The notes: generated by a model from the letters alone, not told the origin. 64,000 nucleotides of DNA from Ensifer adhaerens (GCF_002940685.1 NZ_PNFP01000011.1:124001-188000), one strand, 5' to 3'; numbered from the stretch's first letter, positions 16,805 through 26,121 are shown. Numbers and translations: made by a program.

Positions 16805-17781
16805 GGCGCGATCCTCCGGTTGCGCAGAGTGAGCAATTCCCGCCAGAAGCCGGCCGACCAGGCAAAATGCATGACCATTGCCGAGATGGCCGCGAGCGGG
16901 CCGTAGGGGTTCCTCTGACCGAGCGCCATCCACATGCCGTAGCCGATGCAGGCCGCGGCCCAGAGCACGACCGGAACGACGGCAAGCCAGCTGACGACCG
17001 CGAGCAGCGCGCCGGCCGCGACCGGAGCGACGGCAAGCGGCAGCAACTGCCGGAGGCTCGGCCAGGCATGATGCTTGAGCACATTGCGCGCGCGTCCGCG
17101 GCCATAGGCGAAATACTGGCGGAAGAGCGGCCCAACCTTGGCGCGGGGGTAATAGATCATACTGGTGCGGTCGGTCATCCAGATGCGATAGCCCGCCTGG
17201 CGGAAGCGATAGTCGAACTCCGCGTCTTCGTTGTGGCTGAAGATCTCGTCGTAACCGCCGATCGCCTGGAAGGCGGAAATGCGCATCAGCGCATGGTGCC
17301 CGTGGTCGGCCCAGTGGCTCGTCGCGCCGAGCCGGTGCTTGGCGCCGCCATTGCCGAGCTTGGAGTTCTGGGCGTAGGCCGTCGCCTTCTGGAACGGCGT
17401 GAAGCCGACCGTCTGCATGGCGACGACGACCGAGTCCGCGCCGGTCAGAAGAGCCTCCTCGACGAGACGTTCGCAATAGTCGTCCGGATAGGTGCCGTGC
17501 GCGTCGATGCGGATCATATAGTCGAACGCCGCGCCATGGCGTTCGACCGCAAGATTGATCGCAGCGCTCTGGATGCGTTTCGGATTGTCGAGGACGAGTA
17601 CCGCCGGGTCTGCTTCGGCGAGACGCGCTGCGATCTCACGGGTGCCGTCGCTGCTGCCGCCGTCGGCGATCAGGATGGTGCCGTTGAGACGCCGCGCCGC
17701 GGGCAGCAGGGCTTCGACGAGGCCTTGCAGATGTTCCGCCTCGTTGAGGCAGGGAATGACGATGAGGACACGTATGCTCAT
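16801..17781 (-). CDS. exoA: Succinoglycan glucosyltransferase ExoA (GT2)
   Basis: A 326-residue GT2 transferase with C-terminal membrane helices. ExoA adds the first glucose (beta-1,3) to the galactose placed by ExoY. It starts MSIRVLIVIPCLNEAEHLQG, with ADGGSSDGTREIAARL, the DAH metal-site variant in MIRIDAHGTYP (about residue 95) and HNEDAEFDYRFRQAGY. From about 240 onward two or three hydrophobic segments are visible (LLPLAVAPVAAGALLAVVSW and WLAVVPVVLWAAACIGYG), anchoring the protein to the inner membrane. ATG at 17781 overlaps the exoL stop by 4 bases. A longer in-frame extension upstream lies inside exoL and was rejected. Confidence 0.92.
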   Translation of the reverse strand: MSIRVLIVIPCLNEAEHLQGLVEALLPAARRLNGTILIADGGSSDGTREIAARLAEADPAVLVLDNPKRIQSAAINLAVERHGAAFDYMIRIDAHGTYPDDYCERLVEEALLTGADSVVVAMQTVGFTPFQKATAYAQNSKLGNGGAKHRLGATSHWADHGHHALMRISAFQAIGGYDEIFSHNEDAEFDYRFRQAGYRIWMTDRTSMIYYPRAKVGPLFRQYFAYGRGRARNVLKHHAWPSLRQLLPLAVAPVAAGALLAVVSWLAVVPVVLWAAACIGYGMWMALGQRNPYGPLAAISAMVMHFAWSAGFWRELLTLRNRRIAP

Positions 17782-19007
17782 GACAATCCACCTTCGTTCT
17801 GGGGCGTTGACGCATTTTGCTGTGCTTGCGGGAAATCCAGCGCGACGCGGGGCGGGGCGGCCGCAGTGACGGCCGAGAGACGGCGCACGAGGCCCTCGCA
17901 ATCGCTGCGATTGAAGATCCAGGTTTCCGGCGCGCAAGCCGCGATCCGCCGGGATGCGTCGTGGTAGATATCGGAGGTCATCGACCCCATGAGCGCGGCA
18001 AGCGCCTCGGCATCAGCCTCTTCGAGCAGCGCGCCAAGGCCGCGTATGGCGAGAAACCGCGCGGTCTCGGTGCCGCGCAGCGCGATCGGCACCCGCCCGA
18101 AGCGGCAGCCTTCATAGAGCCGGTTCGGCAGCAGCCACTTGGAGTTCTGGCCTTCCTCGAAGAAGTCGATCGCCCAGGTGAAGTGCACGTCGGAGTAGAT
18201 CGCGCCAAGTTCTTCCGGGCTGCGATACGGGCCGTGGAACTGCATGAAGGGTTCGTTGCGGATGAAGCCGTCGAAATCGTCGAATTCGCGATAGGCCGGC
18301 CGGCCGCGCAGCACGATTTCGAAGCGGCCCTCCATCCGGCGCGAAAAGGCTGCCAGCAGCGCCAGCGATTTGCGGCAGCGCAGGGCACCGAACCAACCGA
18401 TCCGCCACGGGCCATCTGTGGGCGGCGCTGCCGCGGTCACCAATGGTCGCATATCGGTTTGGTCGAGCTCGAGCACCTTGTTCTCAAGCATCACGGTCGG
18501 CGCCGAGATGCCCGATAGCGGGCGGAAATAGTGCTCGACGAAGGCGGGAGAACTGGTGATCAGGAGGCGCGCGTCGCGCCCGAGAAGGCGTTCGCTCGCC
18601 CGGAGCGTCTTGCCGGCGATGCCCGGGCGCAAGAGCAGGCGGTGAATGTCGAGGCATTCGTAGACGATCGGCACGTCGCCGCCAAAAAGACCGACGGCCT
18701 TCCTGGCGATGGCGAGCATGTCGAGATTGCGGGCAATGATCAGATCGGGACGTTCGACGCCGCGCAGCGCCTGTTTCAGCGAGAGGCAGCTCCTGGCGAT
18801 CGCACCGACCCGCTGGACGAAGCGGCCGTCATGGGTGGTGCCGAGCTCGACAGGCACGATGCCTTCGATCGTCGCAAGCGGATTTGCGTCGCGCCTGAAC
18901 CCGGCAAGCGTCACCCTTGCGCCGCCGGCAAGCAGCATCAGCACGCGCCGGCGAACGGCGGGGTCGGCAAGATCCTGGGCGAAGTAAAGTATCTGCAGCA
19001 TGAACAT
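17778..19007 (-). CDS. exoL: Succinoglycan glucosyltransferase ExoL
   Basis: A 409-residue GT-B type transferase. In the pathway ExoL adds the second glucose (beta-1,4). It starts MFMLQILYFAQDLADPAVRR; the ATG at 19007 is preferred because GGACAG lies 8 bases upstream, while the ATG at 19001 would have a longer gap. The C-terminal domain shows a donor-site start GPWRIGWFGALRCRKSLALL and a WLLPNRLYEGCRFGRVPIAL segment that takes the place of the usual GT4 E-x7-E motif. It overlaps exoA by 4 bases and is separated from exoK by 92 bp. Its place between exoK and exoA matches exoL. Confidence 0.9.
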   Translation of the reverse strand: MFMLQILYFAQDLADPAVRRRVLMLLAGGARVTLAGFRRDANPLATIEGIVPVELGTTHDGRFVQRVGAIARSCLSLKQALRGVERPDLIIARNLDMLAIARKAVGLFGGDVPIVYECLDIHRLLLRPGIAGKTLRASERLLGRDARLLITSSPAFVEHYFRPLSGISAPTVMLENKVLELDQTDMRPLVTAAAPPTDGPWRIGWFGALRCRKSLALLAAFSRRMEGRFEIVLRGRPAYREFDDFDGFIRNEPFMQFHGPYRSPEELGAIYSDVHFTWAIDFFEEGQNSKWLLPNRLYEGCRFGRVPIALRGTETARFLAIRGLGALLEEADAEALAALMGSMTSDIYHDASRRIAACAPETWIFNRSDCEGLVRRLSAVTAAAPPRVALDFPQAQQNASTPQNEGGLS

Positions 19008-19099
19008 CCGGTTTTCTGTCCGGCCGCGCCGGACATGGTTCAAATTTGAGCCTTGCGGAGCAGGAAGCCGCGCCCACCGGCGCGGCTTCCCGTCGCCGG

Positions 19100-19882
19100 C
19101 TAGTTCGTCTTGCAGGCAATCGACTCGGCGAACTGGCACTCGTCGCCCGGCGCGGTGAAAGCGACCCGGTCGACCTGCATCGTCGAGGGGCCCTTGTAGG
19201 CAAAGGCGCCCATCCAGTCCGTCAGGGTGTCCGTTCCCCAAAGGCTGAAGAAGATTTTCTGCGGGTTGGTCGGGATCTTCGCGGGGTCGGTGACTTCGTG
19301 GACCAGCTCGCCATTCACGTAATAGCGGATGCGTTCCTTCTCCCAGACGAAGGCGTAATCATTGAAGCCCTGGTTTGCGCCTCCGGGCACGTCGGCCAGC
19401 TTCTCGTTGCCGCCCTTGGCGGAGACGTATTGATTGATCTGAACCTTTGCCGGGTTCTTGCCGAGCACCTCGAAATCGATCTCGTCGTGCGGTTTCTTGT
19501 CGGCCGGACCGATATAGGTGAAGAAGGCGGAGTTGAGCCCAGAGCCGTCGGCCGTCTTGATCCGCGCCTCATAGGTGCCGTAGCCGAAGCGCTTGCGGGT
19601 CTGGATTTCGCCGCAGGCGTAATTGCGTTCGCCGAGTTTTCCTTCGGTAAACGTCAGCTCGGCGATGCCGTTGGCGACCTTCGCCTGCTTCTTCGACCAG
19701 GTGCAGTTCTGATGCCCGCCATTGTTCCAGCCGTCCGAGACGTACCAGACGGCGGTGTCGAGCGTATCGAAATCGTCGATGAAAGACGCACCCGTCGCGG
19801 CTTTTTCGGCCAAGGCCGGGCCGGTGAGGCCGGCGGCGACGAGGGTGAGCAGGGCGAGGCGGTGAGGTCGGTTCGATCTCAT
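19100..19882 (-). CDS. exoK: Secreted endo-beta-glycanase ExoK (GH16)
   Basis: A 260-residue GH16 enzyme that cuts nascent succinoglycan to give low-molecular-weight forms. A Sec signal peptide is clear (RLALLTLVAAGLTGPALA, cleavage near residue 25). The catalytic motif is DEIDFE with E134 as nucleophile, D136 and E138 as acid/base, in the compact GH16 spacing. The aromatic substrate cleft is represented by DGWNNGGHQNCTWSKKQ and FFSLWGTDTLTDWMG. Four cysteines remain in the mature protein, possibly paired (C60, C90 and two near the end). ATG at 19882. It follows exoH with a 2-base gap, so it belongs to the same transcript. Confidence 0.94.
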   Translation of the reverse strand: MRSNRPHRLALLTLVAAGLTGPALAEKAATGASFIDDFDTLDTAVWYVSDGWNNGGHQNCTWSKKQAKVANGIAELTFTEGKLGERNYACGEIQTRKRFGYGTYEARIKTADGSGLNSAFFTYIGPADKKPHDEIDFEVLGKNPAKVQINQYVSAKGGNEKLADVPGGANQGFNDYAFVWEKERIRYYVNGELVHEVTDPAKIPTNPQKIFFSLWGTDTLTDWMGAFAYKGPSTMQVDRVAFTAPGDECQFAESIACKTN

Positions 19883-19884
19883 GG

Positions 19885-21024
19885 TCAGGTCCTTTGCTGG
19901 GGGGAGGGGCCGGCGCGAACAGCCCCAGTCCGCGCACGCGTGTTGCGGGCGGAGCCAGTCCGGCTGCCGGTGAGAATGGCGGTGAGGACCGGCAGCCATC
20001 GCTCGGAGAGCGTATAGGCGCCGGTGAGCATGGCGATCGTGGCAAGTGGGGCCAGGCCGTAAAACGCCGGGTAGTAGCCGATGTCCATGCGATTCCAGAT
20101 CATCCAGAAGAGCACGAGCAGCGGAAAATGGGTGCAGAAGATCCAGAAGCTCAGGCCGCTGCCGCGCGCCAGCGCGGCGCCGATGCTCGTTCGGACGAGA
20201 AGCGCGGAAACGGCCCAGGAACCCACGATGCCGGAAATCGCAATCAGGCTGCGCAGGGTCTCGAGCCACACGGGGAAGTTCGGACCATATTCAAAGAGCA
20301 GGGTGGACAAGAGCGCCGCTGCGCTGAAGAAAGCGATGGCAATCGGCCAGGAAAATCGATCGAGGCGGTGGATGTCGATGCGATGCAGGCTCATGCAGAT
20401 GCCGGCGCTGAATCCGAAGAGGATCGACTTCTTCAGAAAGATGCCGTTCGGCACGGGAAGCACCACGTAGGCAAGAAGGACGGCGAGCGTCTGTGCCGGG
20501 TAGCGCTTGATCAGCCAGCCGAGCGCCGGCGAAAGCACGATGCAAAGCAGGAGGTCGCGCAGGAAATAGAGGGGCAGGTTGATCGGCATGTCCTCCAGCG
20601 CGAAGGCGAGGCTCAGCCACTCCCTCAGGCTGGCTCCGACGACTTCGGGCAGGTAACCCGAGCTGACATCCTTGCTCTGTGCGACGAAAACCAGTGCGAG
20701 AAACGCCAGGTTCCACAGGAGGAACGGCAACAGAACGGTTCGAGCCTTGGTCTTCAGTGTCTTGCCATAATCGAAATTGTCGAAGCCGCGACGGAACAAC
20801 AGATAACCGGAGATCGCGCTGAGGCACGGGACGCCGACACGGAAAAGGCTCTCGCCCAGGAACACGCGCAGCCAGTCGAGCCCGCCGTATGTGCCGGCAT
20901 AAGGACTGGTCGCCGGATCATAGGGCACGTGCACGAAGACGATGCCTGAGATCAGTACGATGCGCATCAGATTGATCCGCGACGAGATATTCGCGTTCAC
21001 ATCAACGATGTCCGTCACCCCCAT
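19885..21024 (-). CDS. exoH: Succinoglycan succinyltransferase ExoH (acyltransferase 3)
   Basis: A 379-residue integral membrane acyltransferase of the acyltransferase-3 (OafA/ExoH) family, which adds succinyl groups to the seventh-position glucose. It starts MGVTDIVDVNANISSRINLM followed by the first helix RIVLISGIVFVHV, whose histidine is the family's conserved acyl-transfer residue. About ten hydrophobic segments are visible, including FLLWNLAFLALVFVA and FWIFCTHFPLLVLFWMIW. First gene of the exoHKLAMON(P) transcript; the 383-bp gap upstream should hold its promoter. Position next to exoK supports exoH rather than exoZ. Confidence 0.92.
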   Translation of the reverse strand: MGVTDIVDVNANISSRINLMRIVLISGIVFVHVPYDPATSPYAGTYGGLDWLRVFLGESLFRVGVPCLSAISGYLLFRRGFDNFDYGKTLKTKARTVLLPFLLWNLAFLALVFVAQSKDVSSGYLPEVVGASLREWLSLAFALEDMPINLPLYFLRDLLLCIVLSPALGWLIKRYPAQTLAVLLAYVVLPVPNGIFLKKSILFGFSAGICMSLHRIDIHRLDRFSWPIAIAFFSAAALLSTLLFEYGPNFPVWLETLRSLIAISGIVGSWAVSALLVRTSIGAALARGSGLSFWIFCTHFPLLVLFWMIWNRMDIGYYPAFYGLAPLATIAMLTGAYTLSERWLPVLTAILTGSRTGSARNTRARTGAVRAGPSPQQRT

Positions 21025-21407
21025 CTGGCAGCACGTTTTGAAGCGGCCGTTTCAACAGAGCAGACCAGAGCCCGCACCCAGGAGAGTAGGCTCGGGCGCG
21101 GATCAAAATATGGCGCCGCAGCAAACGAATCGGTCTTGATTTGTTGCGCTGCAGCACGAAGAGCTGTCGAGGAACTAGGAAAATAGGCCTATCCGTTCCT
21201 GCGGCGCCGGAAAAAACGACGACGTGGCCGACAGTTGCGGAATATTACAGATGCCTGATTTTCCAACGCTTTTGCTTGCGGCTTGGCGCCAAATGCAACG
21301 AAAAATTGTGCACTTTTTCTTCTGTATTTCGGCGCGAACCGTGAGATGCGCCGCGTTCTCCGCCGAAATACGGCGAGGGTGAGGCAGTCCCGGCCCCGTT
21401 TCGATGG
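21025..21407. other. Gap between exoH and exoT, where exoI would be expected
   Basis: 383 bp with no supported gene on either strand. In the Sinorhizobium cluster a gene called exoI lies between exoH and exoT; here I see no nuclease-like frame. The region is mixed in base composition and should contain the exoH promoter (minus strand). A candidate terminator for exoT was not found. Confidence 0.55.
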
Positions 21408-22892
21408 TTACTCGGCCGCCGCGGGCACCGAGTTCGAATCCCCGCGAGAGCGAAGCATGCCCGCCAGTTTCGCCAGCAGCGGCCGTTCGGTGACGAGGGC
21501 CAGCGTCAGGTAGATCAGGCCACCGATCGTTGCGCCGGCAAGAACCTGGAGCATAGCGCTTGGAAGCAGCGCTCCGTAGTGTTCCAGCAACAGCCTTACC
21601 ACGACGGCCATGACGAAAGCCGAGGCGAGCGGCCTCACCGAAATCAGGAAGCCGCGCAGGAAGGGCAGCCGGTCGGCGCGAAAGACCACCCAGGAATAGC
21701 CGACAAGCGTCGCGACGTTCACGAGGCAGAGCGCGATCATCGCTTCGACCAGTGATCCGCCGATCGCACCATAGGCGACGGCGGCGGTGGTGGCGATCGC
21801 GCGGATCACCGCCCACCAGAAGAGGGTCGTGCCCTGGCCGATGCCCTTTAGATAGGGAATGTAGGTGCTGCAGGGGGTCAGCAGACCTTTTGAGAGCGCG
21901 AGCAACCCGAGCACCGGCCAGGCCGCGGCCCATTGCTGGCCGAAGAGTACGACCATCGCCGGTTCGGCGAGCGCCCAGAGGCCGAACATCATTGGCGCAA
22001 GCAGCACGGTGGTAACCTGGGTGCTGAGCATCAGCGCTTGCGACCGACGTTGTCGGTCCTCGCCCATATGGCTGAAGGCAGGGAAGAGAACGCCCATGAC
22101 CGCCGAAAGTACGATCTGGTTGGGGATGCTGGAAAAGCGGTTCGCGGCCGAATAGGCGCCGGCATCCGAAAGACCGAGATAGCGGCTGATGACGACCATC
22201 GGCGATTGGAAGGTGACGAAGTTGGCGATCTCGGAGCCCATCATGCCGAAGCTGAAGCGGCAAAGCGAAAGAACGCGACGCGCCGAAAACACGAAGCGGG
22301 GAACATAGCCGGATACGGCGTAGAGGCCGGCCAGGCGGATGAATGCGGAAACGAAGAGCTGCGCAAGCAGCGACCACACGCCGAAGCCGAGAAGCGCCGC
22401 GCCGACGGCAACGAGCGCCCCGAGGATTTCGGACAGCATGGTCCAGACCGCGTCCTTGCTGAAATTCATTCGCCGCGCAAGCAGCGCGTAGGCGACGTCG
22501 CCTGCAAGCTGCAACGGAATGAGCAGGCTCATGATCTCAAGCAGATGGCTTGCCTCCGGCGCGCCGAGCAGGCTGGCGAGCGGGTCGGCGAAGACGAAAA
22601 GGCCGAGCGCCATCATAAGCGAAACCGCCAGATTGGCCCAGAACGCAGAGTGAATGAGCTCCATGTCCTCGTCGCGCTGGATGACCAGAGCGGAGGCAAG
22701 ACCGGCGCCGCCGATCATCGCCAGAAACTGGACGACGGTGAGCGCGACGGCGACCGTTCCGAACTCCTCCGGCGTCAGGATACGCGCCAGAATCGGCACG
22801 GTGACAAATTTCAGCCCGAATGTGCCTGTCTTTGAAAGGACGCTCCAGCCGACGTTCCGAGTCACAGACTTGGCGTTTACGTTTGAAGGCAT
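21408..22892 (-). CDS. exoT: Succinoglycan flippase-like export protein ExoT
   Basis: A 494-residue polytopic protein of the MOP/polysaccharide-transport family, thought to move lipid-linked succinoglycan subunits or chains across the inner membrane. It starts MPSNVNAKSVTRNVGWSVLS (ATG at 22892; another ATG at 22901 adds three residues). About twelve to fourteen hydrophobic segments are seen, including VALTVVQFLAMIGGAGLASA, FWANLAVSLMMALGLFVFAD and VVTTVLLAPMMFGLWALAE-like stretches. The loop LARILTPEEFGTVAVAL matches the family's first conserved motif. It is divergent from exoW, and the 122-bp gap between them is the likely bidirectional promoter. Confidence 0.92.
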   Translation of the reverse strand: MPSNVNAKSVTRNVGWSVLSKTGTFGLKFVTVPILARILTPEEFGTVAVALTVVQFLAMIGGAGLASALVIQRDEDMELIHSAFWANLAVSLMMALGLFVFADPLASLLGAPEASHLLEIMSLLIPLQLAGDVAYALLARRMNFSKDAVWTMLSEILGALVAVGAALLGFGVWSLLAQLFVSAFIRLAGLYAVSGYVPRFVFSARRVLSLCRFSFGMMGSEIANFVTFQSPMVVISRYLGLSDAGAYSAANRFSSIPNQIVLSAVMGVLFPAFSHMGEDRQRRSQALMLSTQVTTVLLAPMMFGLWALAEPAMVVLFGQQWAAAWPVLGLLALSKGLLTPCSTYIPYLKGIGQGTTLFWWAVIRAIATTAAVAYGAIGGSLVEAMIALCLVNVATLVGYSWVVFRADRLPFLRGFLISVRPLASAFVMAVVVRLLLEHYGALLPSAMLQVLAGATIGGLIYLTLALVTERPLLAKLAGMLRSRGDSNSVPAAAE

Positions 22893-23014
22893 GGTGAGCA
22901 TCCCGTGATGCCTTTGAAGGATTTCCGACAAAGGGCAAGCGCTAGATTTGAGGTCGCGACCCGGTGGGAGGAGACCACGCAATACTCTTTTAGAGAAACC
23001 GCAGGGGCGAAAAG
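22893..23014. promoter_or_regulatory. Divergent promoter region exoT/exoW
   Basis: 122 bp between two divergent exo genes, so it must hold the start signals for both. A GCAGGGG ribosome-binding site precedes exoW. No clear -35/-10 pair could be chosen by eye. Confidence 0.45.
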
Positions 23015-23980
23015 ATGGCGAAGCTGACTGTTATTATTCCCTACTACCAGAAGGAGCCGGGTATTCTTCGGCGCGCGCTCGCGTCCGTCTTTGTCCAGAG
23101 CTTCCAAGACTTCCATGTCCTGGTGATAGACGATCAATCTCCCTACTCGATCGACGAGGAGCTGCTACCGCTTGCCGACGCGGAGCGGTCGCGCGTGACG
23201 GTGATCCGGCAGGAAAACAAGGGCCCCGGCGGCGCGCGCAACACCGGGCTCGACCACGTTCCCGCCGACTCCGAGTTCGCCGCCTTTCTTGATTCCGACG
23301 ACATCTGGGCCGTCGATCATCTGAAGAATGCCGTCGACAGCATGGGCCGTTTTGGCGCCGACTGCTACTGGGCGTCGATCACCGGCAGCGAAGCCTTCTA
23401 CTACCATTTCGGCGTCGCCGATCTCGACGAGAGCGATACGGTCGTGCGATTGCAGGAAAGCCCGCTCGTCGTCGAGATTCCCGATCTTTCCAACGTCATG
23501 CTGCGGAACTGGAGCTTCCTGCATCTCTCCTGCATGGTGATCGGTCGCAGGCTGTTCGAGACGGTGCGCTTTGATGCGGAACTGCGTCTTGCGGCCGAGG
23601 ACGTGCTGTTCTTCTGCGACTGCATTCTCGCAGCAACCCGTGTCGTGCTTTGCGATGCGGCCGGTGCCGAGCGCGGGGAAGGCATCAACATCTTCCACTC
23701 GATCGACAACGATTCACCGCAGTTCCTGCAGCAGCAATTTAATACTTTCGTTGCCCTGGAGACGCTGGAACACCGGCTCTCGCGCAAGCCATCGGCTGTC
23801 GCGTCGATCCAATCCTACCAGCATACGGCCCGTCGTCAGGCGCTCTGGAGCCAGGCACGCCGGCTGAAGCGACGCAAGTCGCCGCAGTTCCGTCTGCTTG
23901 CTCGCTGGGTCTTGCGAGACCCCAAGCTGTTGCAAAGCGCATTCGAACTTGCCGTCGGCAAGTTTTCCCGTTCACGCTGA
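23015..23980 (+). CDS. exoW: Succinoglycan glucosyltransferase ExoW (GT2)
   Basis: A 321-residue GT2 transferase; in the pathway ExoW adds the sixth glucose (beta-1,3) and possibly the seventh. It starts MAKLTVIIPYYQKEPGILRR, with VIDDQSPYS, GPGGARNTGLDHV and the metal-binding DSDD (AFLDSDDIWAVDH, near residue 94). AAEDVLFFCDCIL carries the later acidic motif. The C-terminus is basic (SQARRLKRRKSPQFRLLARW), consistent with membrane-surface binding. ATG at 23015 with a GGGG-containing ribosome site. It is followed after 88 bp by exoV on the same strand. Confidence 0.92.
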   Translation: MAKLTVIIPYYQKEPGILRRALASVFVQSFQDFHVLVIDDQSPYSIDEELLPLADAERSRVTVIRQENKGPGGARNTGLDHVPADSEFAAFLDSDDIWAVDHLKNAVDSMGRFGADCYWASITGSEAFYYHFGVADLDESDTVVRLQESPLVVEIPDLSNVMLRNWSFLHLSCMVIGRRLFETVRFDAELRLAAEDVLFFCDCILAATRVVLCDAAGAERGEGINIFHSIDNDSPQFLQQQFNTFVALETLEHRLSRKPSAVASIQSYQHTARRQALWSQARRLKRRKSPQFRLLARWVLRDPKLLQSAFELAVGKFSRSR

Positions 23981-24068
23981 TCCGGACAGAAACTCCTTTT
24001 CGGAGGAAGAACAAGGCCGCCAGGCGCGGCATCGAACCTATCTCGCATTCTGAAAGAAGGGACCGCCC

Positions 24069-25016
24069 ATGAAGCCCTATTACTGGGAATCTCAGCACGG
24101 CAATTTCGGCGACGACCTCAACCTCTGGCTCTGGGATTTCCTGCTGCCGGGTTTTCGCGATGTCCATGACGACATCCTCCTCGTCGGCGTCGGCACGGTG
24201 CTCAACCGCGCGCTTCTGCCCGACGGCGTCCGCAAGCTCGTGATCGGCAGCGGTTTCGGCTACGGCACCTTGCCGGACATGCGGGATGCTGCCGAATGGG
24301 ACCTTCGCTGCGTGCGCGGGCCGTTGACGGCCGAGAAAATCGGCCTTGCGCCGGAGCGCGGCATCGTCGATCCCGCCGTCATGGTCGCCGACATGCCCGA
24401 ATTCCAGAACCTGCCCAAGCTATACAAGCGCAGTTTCATTCCCCATTGGGAAAGTGCGATCGCCGGCATGTGGCCGGTCACTTGCGGCACCGTCGGGCTG
24501 CACTACATCGATCCGCGCGGTGAGGCCAAGAGCGTGATCCGCGAGATCGCGCAATCGGAGTTGATCGTCGCCGAATCGATGCACGGAGCGATTCTTGCCG
24601 ATGCTTTCCGCGTTCCCTGGGTGGCGGTGACGACATCGGACAGCATCAACAGCTTCAAGTGGAACGATTGGGCAAAAACGGTCGGTGTCGAGTACCGTCC
24701 CCGCCATGTGCCGGTCTCCAGCCGCACCGAAGCCATGATCAAGGGGGCTCGTTTCTGGGGCATGGGCTTCGAGGCGCAGACCGTGCCGGAGGCCGCGAAT
24801 CTTAGGCCCGCCTACGACGAGGTGATGGTTGCCGCGAGAGAGCCGCGTCAGACGTTCCTGCGAAGTGCTGCCAAGCAGGTTCTTGCGGCGCCGTCGACGC
24901 TTGCGCTTTGGCAGGCGACCCGGGCAGCGCCGCAATTAAGCAGCGACAGCCGGCTCGCAGAGCGCAAGGAGCGCTTCCAGCATGCCTTGGCCGCCGTGCG
25001 GCGCGCCTATTTCTAG
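24069..25016 (+). CDS. exoV: Succinoglycan pyruvyltransferase ExoV
   Basis: A 315-residue polysaccharide pyruvyltransferase that transfers pyruvate from PEP to the terminal glucose of the succinoglycan side chain. Features: WESQHGNFGDDLNLWLWDFL at the start (a conserved N-terminal Asn-Phe-Gly-Asp block), VIGSGFGYGTLPDMRDAAEW, the block CVRGPLTAEKIGLAPE and the signature ESMHGAILADAFRVPW near residue 175 with the conserved Ser-x-His-Gly. Length and motifs fit ExoV, and the gene follows exoW as in Sinorhizobium. It is only distantly similar to the two 390-residue paralogues at 5785 and 7104. Confidence 0.93.
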   Translation: MKPYYWESQHGNFGDDLNLWLWDFLLPGFRDVHDDILLVGVGTVLNRALLPDGVRKLVIGSGFGYGTLPDMRDAAEWDLRCVRGPLTAEKIGLAPERGIVDPAVMVADMPEFQNLPKLYKRSFIPHWESAIAGMWPVTCGTVGLHYIDPRGEAKSVIREIAQSELIVAESMHGAILADAFRVPWVAVTTSDSINSFKWNDWAKTVGVEYRPRHVPVSSRTEAMIKGARFWGMGFEAQTVPEAANLRPAYDEVMVAAREPRQTFLRSAAKQVLAAPSTLALWQATRAAPQLSSDSRLAERKERFQHALAAVRRAYF

Positions 25017-25077
25017 AACGCTGTGCAACGGCGCCGGGGGATGATTCCGGAGCGCCTTGCGCTTACTACGATACGAT

Positions 25078-25096
25078 GTGACGGGCGCGCCGTCAC
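25078..25096. terminator. Hairpin between convergent exoV and exoU
   Basis: GTGACG (25078-25083) and CGTCAC (25091-25096) pair across a GC-rich 7-base centre in the 88-bp gap between the two convergent genes. It could end transcription from both sides; no U-run is present. Confidence 0.4.
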
Positions 25097-25104
25097 GTCT
25101 GCAG

Positions 25105-26121
25105 CTAGCGAGCGCGTTCCGCGCCGACGGGCAGAAGATAGCGCACTGCCGTCGCTCGACCCGTCGTCGTCGTATCGTTGCGAGGCCTGAAGCGTTCCGT
25201 CTTGTCGGCAAGGATGCCGGCGGTGACGGCTGGCGCGGCCCCTGGGCGCCGCATGAGGTAACCGATTGCGGCGATCGCGCCGCGTTCCTTCTTCAGGTCG
25301 AGAAAGCGGCGGTGCTGGTAGCGGCCACGGACATGGCGCTCATGGCGACGTACGGCAGCCGCCGCTTCACTGTCGAGGTCGTTTGCCGACAGGATGACAC
25401 GATCGGCCTCGTAGAGACGCTTGAGATCCTCGGTCCGGTGGCTGCCGCTCAGCGAATTGCCGCGCACGATCGCCGCATAGCCGCAGCTTTGAATGACCTT
25501 GTAACGCGCGCCCTTCGCCAGCGCACGGAGGTAGAGGTCGTAATCCTCGCCCAGACGAAGGGCTTCCTGGTAGCGAATGCCATGCTCGTCCAGGAAGCGG
25601 CGCCGCATCAGCGGCTTCAGAAAGCCGATCTCGCCGCGTTTCATCCCCCGTTGTGAAATATTGCCTTCGACGAAATCAACGAGCCCTAGAAGGCGTGGCT
25701 GCGGCGGGAAGTCGTCGACCCTTGGCTCCGCACCCGTCGCTGCGGCCTCGCCCACGAAGGCGATGTTGTCGGCGATGAAATCCCAGTCTTCTTCTGCGAG
25801 CAGCCGGCCGAGCCGACCCGGCAGAAAGAAATCGTCTGCGTCGAGGATCGCCAGGATCGGGGAGCGGCTGATGGCAATGGCGTGGTTGCGCGCCGCCGAA
25901 GGGCCGCGATTGCTTTCAAAGCGCGCGATCGTCAGCCGTCCGCTGTGATCGTCGGCTGACCGCGCGGCAGCGACCGTCTGGTCGGTCGAGCCGTCGTCGA
26001 CCACGACCACCTCAGCCGCCTCACGTTCGGCCAGGGCCGAAGCGACTGCGCGGGCGATGGTCGCCTCGGCATTCTTTGCAGCAATGATGACGCAGACGTC
26101 TGTCCGGGTGACTGTGGTCAT
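25105..26121 (-). CDS. exoU: Succinoglycan glucosyltransferase ExoU (GT2)
   Basis: A 338-residue GT2 transferase; ExoU adds the fifth glucose (beta-1,6). It starts MTTVTRTDVCVIIAAKNAEA, with VVVDDGSTDQTVAAA, RGPSAARNHAIAISRS and DADD (AILDADDFFLPG) near residue 90, and RLGEDYDLYLRALAKG further on. It resembles ExoO strongly in layout (the [23 protein letters not shown]-type block occurs in both), as expected for two beta-1,6 glucosyltransferases. The ATG at 26121 has a GGAGG 5 bases upstream, which decides the start against ATG at 26136. It lies alone on the minus strand downstream of exoX. Confidence 0.92.
   Translation of the reverse strand: MTTVTRTDVCVIIAAKNAEATIARAVASALAEREAAEVVVVDDGSTDQTVAAARSADDHSGRLTIARFESNRGPSAARNHAIAISRSPILAILDADDFFLPGRLGRLLAEEDWDFIADNIAFVGEAAATGAEPRVDDFPPQPRLLGLVDFVEGNISQRGMKRGEIGFLKPLMRRRFLDEHGIRYQEALRLGEDYDLYLRALAKGARYKVIQSCGYAAIVRGNSLSGSHRTEDLKRLYEADRVILSANDLDSEAAAAVRRHERHVRGRYQHRRFLDLKKERGAIAAIGYLMRRPGAAPAVTAGILADKTERFRPRNDTTTTGRATAVRYLLPVGAERAR

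Noticed and set aside
21025-21407. A possible exoI remnant between exoH and exoT
   Set aside because: No frame with a signal peptide or nuclease-like motif could be seen on either strand, even allowing for a frameshift by eye.
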